NCBI GenBank assembly: GCA_002492295.1
Contig: DKYC01000146.1
Span: 1 to 15,249, forward strand
Reading direction: 5' to 3'
Source of the DNA: Lachnospiraceae bacterium UBA7110
GTDB lineage: Bacteria > Bacillota > Clostridia > Lachnospirales > Lachnospiraceae
Length of the DNA: 15,249 nt
Part shown: piece after piece, positions 13,944 through 15,249 of the stretch
Layout: each line of letters starts with the position of its first letter
How positions within the stretch are numbered: position 1 is the first letter of the stretch
Translations under genes and position numbers: made by a program
The notes under the pieces: generated by a model
The model's database searches: none
The model's input: the letters and a program-made list of their open reading frames with translations, nothing else
What the model was told of the DNA's origin: nothing

Positions 13944-15249
13944 ATGATACAGAAAAGAGAGGATGTCAGAAACATCGCAATCATCGCCCACGTAGACCAC
14001 GGCAAAACAACACTTGTGGACGAGCTATTAAAGCAGAGCGGCGTTTTCCGCGAAAACCAGGAAGTAGCGGAGCGCGTTATGGACTCGAATGATATCGAGC
14101 GCGAACGCGGTATTACGATATTGTCAAAAAATACAGCCGTTATGTATAAGGATACAAAAATCAACATTATCGACACGCCGGGACACGCTGATTTCGGCGG
14201 CGAAGTGGAGCGCGTGCTCAAAATGGTCAACGGCGTTATCCTTGTCGTGGATGCGTTTGAGGGTGCCATGCCGCAGACAAAATTCGTGCTGAAAAAGGCA
14301 CTTGAGCTAAAACTCCCCGTAATCGTATGCATCAATAAAATCGACCGTCCCGAAGCGCGCGCCGCAGAAGTTGTCGAGGAAGTACTTGAGCTGTTTTTAG
14401 AGCTTGATGCCGACGACTCACAGCTTGACTGTCCGTTTGTCTATGCGTCCGCGAAATCAGGCGTCGCTTCCCTCGAGGAAGACGGGCAGGGCTATGACAT
14501 GACGCCGCTGTTTGAAACCATTCTGAATTACATTCCCGCCCCTGAGGGCGACCCTGAAGCAGGCACCCAGGTGCTGATCAGCACAATTGATTATAATGAA
14601 TATGTCGGGCGTATCGGCGTCGGCAAGGTAGACAACGGCACCATCAGGGTTAATCAGGAGGTTGTCATCTGCAACCATCACGAACCGGACAAGCAAAAGA
14701 AAGTCAAAGTCAGCAAACTTTATGAATTTGACGGTTTAAATAAAATAGAAGTAAAGGAGGCAGGCATTGGCTCCATTGTCGCGATTTCCGGTATTACCGA
14801 CATTCATATCGGCGATACGCTCTGCTCCGTGGATAATGTCGTGCCTATTCCGTTCCAAAAAATCAGCGAGCCGACAATTGCCATGCAGTTTATCGTCAAC
14901 GACTCCCCGCTTGCGGGGCAGGAGGGAAAATATGTCACAAGCCGCCATTTAAGGGACCGGCTTTTCCGGGAATTAAATACGGATGTGTCGCTTCGCGTGG
15001 AAGAGACTGACAGCCCCGATTCCTTCAAGGTTTCCGGACGCGGTGAGCTGCACTTGTCCGTTCTGATTGAAAACATGCGCCGCGAAGGCTATGAATTTGC
15101 CGTCAGCAAGGCGGAAGTTCTATATAAAAAGGACGAAAACGGCAAGACACTCGAACCGATGGAACTTGCCTACATTGATGTTCCCGAGGAATTTTCCGGA
15201 ACAATCATCGAAAAGCTCAGTCAAAGAAAGGGCGAGCTGCAAAACATGG
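13944..15249 (+). CDS. typA: Ribosome-associated GTPase TypA/BipA, 3' part outside window
   Basis: TypA/BipA is a translational GTPase of the EF-G group that binds the ribosome and helps 50S assembly and stress or cold growth. The window holds 435 of roughly 610 codons. GTPase motifs are G1 AHVDHGKT (15-22), G2 RERGITI (53-59), G3 DTPGH (77-81), G4 NKID (131-134) and G5 SAKSG. Domain II (from ~205, QVLISTIDYNEYVGRIGVGK) and the EF-G-like domain III (SGRGELHLSVLIENMRREG) follow, and the window ends at the start of domain V. I chose ATG 13944: GGAGG (13933-13937) lies 6 bases upstream, and MIQKRED matches the family's usual start. The frame is also open back to a GTG at 13866 with its own GGAGG, which would add 26 residues not seen in the family. 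The promoter is at 13740-13768. Confidence 0.96.
   Translation, partial: MIQKREDVRNIAIIAHVDHGKTTLVDELLKQSGVFRENQEVAERVMDSNDIERERGITILSKNTAVMYKDTKINIIDTPGHADFGGEVERVLKMVNGVILVVDAFEGAMPQTKFVLKKALELKLPVIVCINKIDRPEARAAEVVEEVLELFLELDADDSQLDCPFVYASAKSGVASLEEDGQGYDMTPLFETILNYIPAPEGDPEAGTQVLISTIDYNEYVGRIGVGKVDNGTIRVNQEVVICNHHEPDKQKKVKVSKLYEFDGLNKIEVKEAGIGSIVAISGITDIHIGDTLCSVDNVVPIPFQKISEPTIAMQFIVNDSPLAGQEGKYVTSRHLRDRLFRELNTDVSLRVEETDSPDSFKVSGRGELHLSVLIENMRREGYEFAVSKAEVLYKKDENGKTLEPMELAYIDVPEEFSGTIIEKLSQRKGELQNM

Noticed and set aside
13940..14335. Minus-strand frame of 131 codons in typA
   Set aside because: It is antisense to the TypA GTPase motifs and is Ser-rich without any domain.

Overview
The window looks like a chromosomal segment of a clostridial Firmicute, most likely a Lachnospiraceae member. 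The grounds are strong GGAGG-type ribosome binding sites, sigma-A promoters with near-consensus boxes at 17 bp spacing, AT-rich intergenic DNA between moderately GC-rich genes, a lysine riboswitch on dapA, and several Firmicute families (PcrA, DUF1836, YerC/YecD, a TypA that starts with MIQKRED). No tRNA, rRNA, CRISPR array, transposase or phage gene was seen. Most genes lie on the minus strand.

Layout. 1-1413 (-): RlmD/RumA-type 23S rRNA uracil methyltransferase, cut by the window edge within a few codons of its end. 1502-1834 (-): small membrane protein with a very acidic tail. 1937-4372 (-): PcrA helicase, with a clear promoter at 4425-4453. 4521-5552 (+): lipoprotein of the NMT1/THI5-like ABC substrate-binding family, with no permease or ATPase beside it. 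5621-6478 (-): exported L,D-transpeptidase, convergent with the lipoprotein across a strong hairpin. 6746-7150 (-): unrecognised protein. 7234-7833 (-): DUF1836 protein with a MerR-like helix-turn-helix. 8057-8350 (+): YerC/YecD TrpR-like regulator, divergent from DUF1836 and convergent with the next gene, sharing a palindromic CTAG as both stop codons. 8347-9090 (-): membrane-anchored coiled-coil protein with a LytM domain that has lost its zinc ligands.

9303-12134 (-) is the best-defined operon: a consensus promoter, a lysine riboswitch with terminator, then dapA, dapB and a hisA. The dap genes carry out the first two committed steps of the lysine/diaminopimelate pathway. The hisA is of the type found in fungi and plants (yeast HIS6-like) rather than the usual bacterial type, and its position puts a histidine enzyme under lysine control. 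Further upstream are an atypical CobO/BtuR-like P-loop protein (12266-12757, -) and a tandem-OB-fold single-stranded-DNA-binding-like protein (12852-13523, -), each likely on its own transcript.

13740-15249 (+): typA/bipA, running off the window. Its leader of about 170 nt is unusual. It has three copies of a 10-mer, a 10-bp perfect hairpin, and a second in-frame GGAGG plus GTG start 78 bp upstream of the normal start, with the same GGAGGATT word at both starts. This leader, the eukaryotic-type hisA in the lysine operon, the tandem-OB protein and the inactive LytM protein are the items most worth following up.
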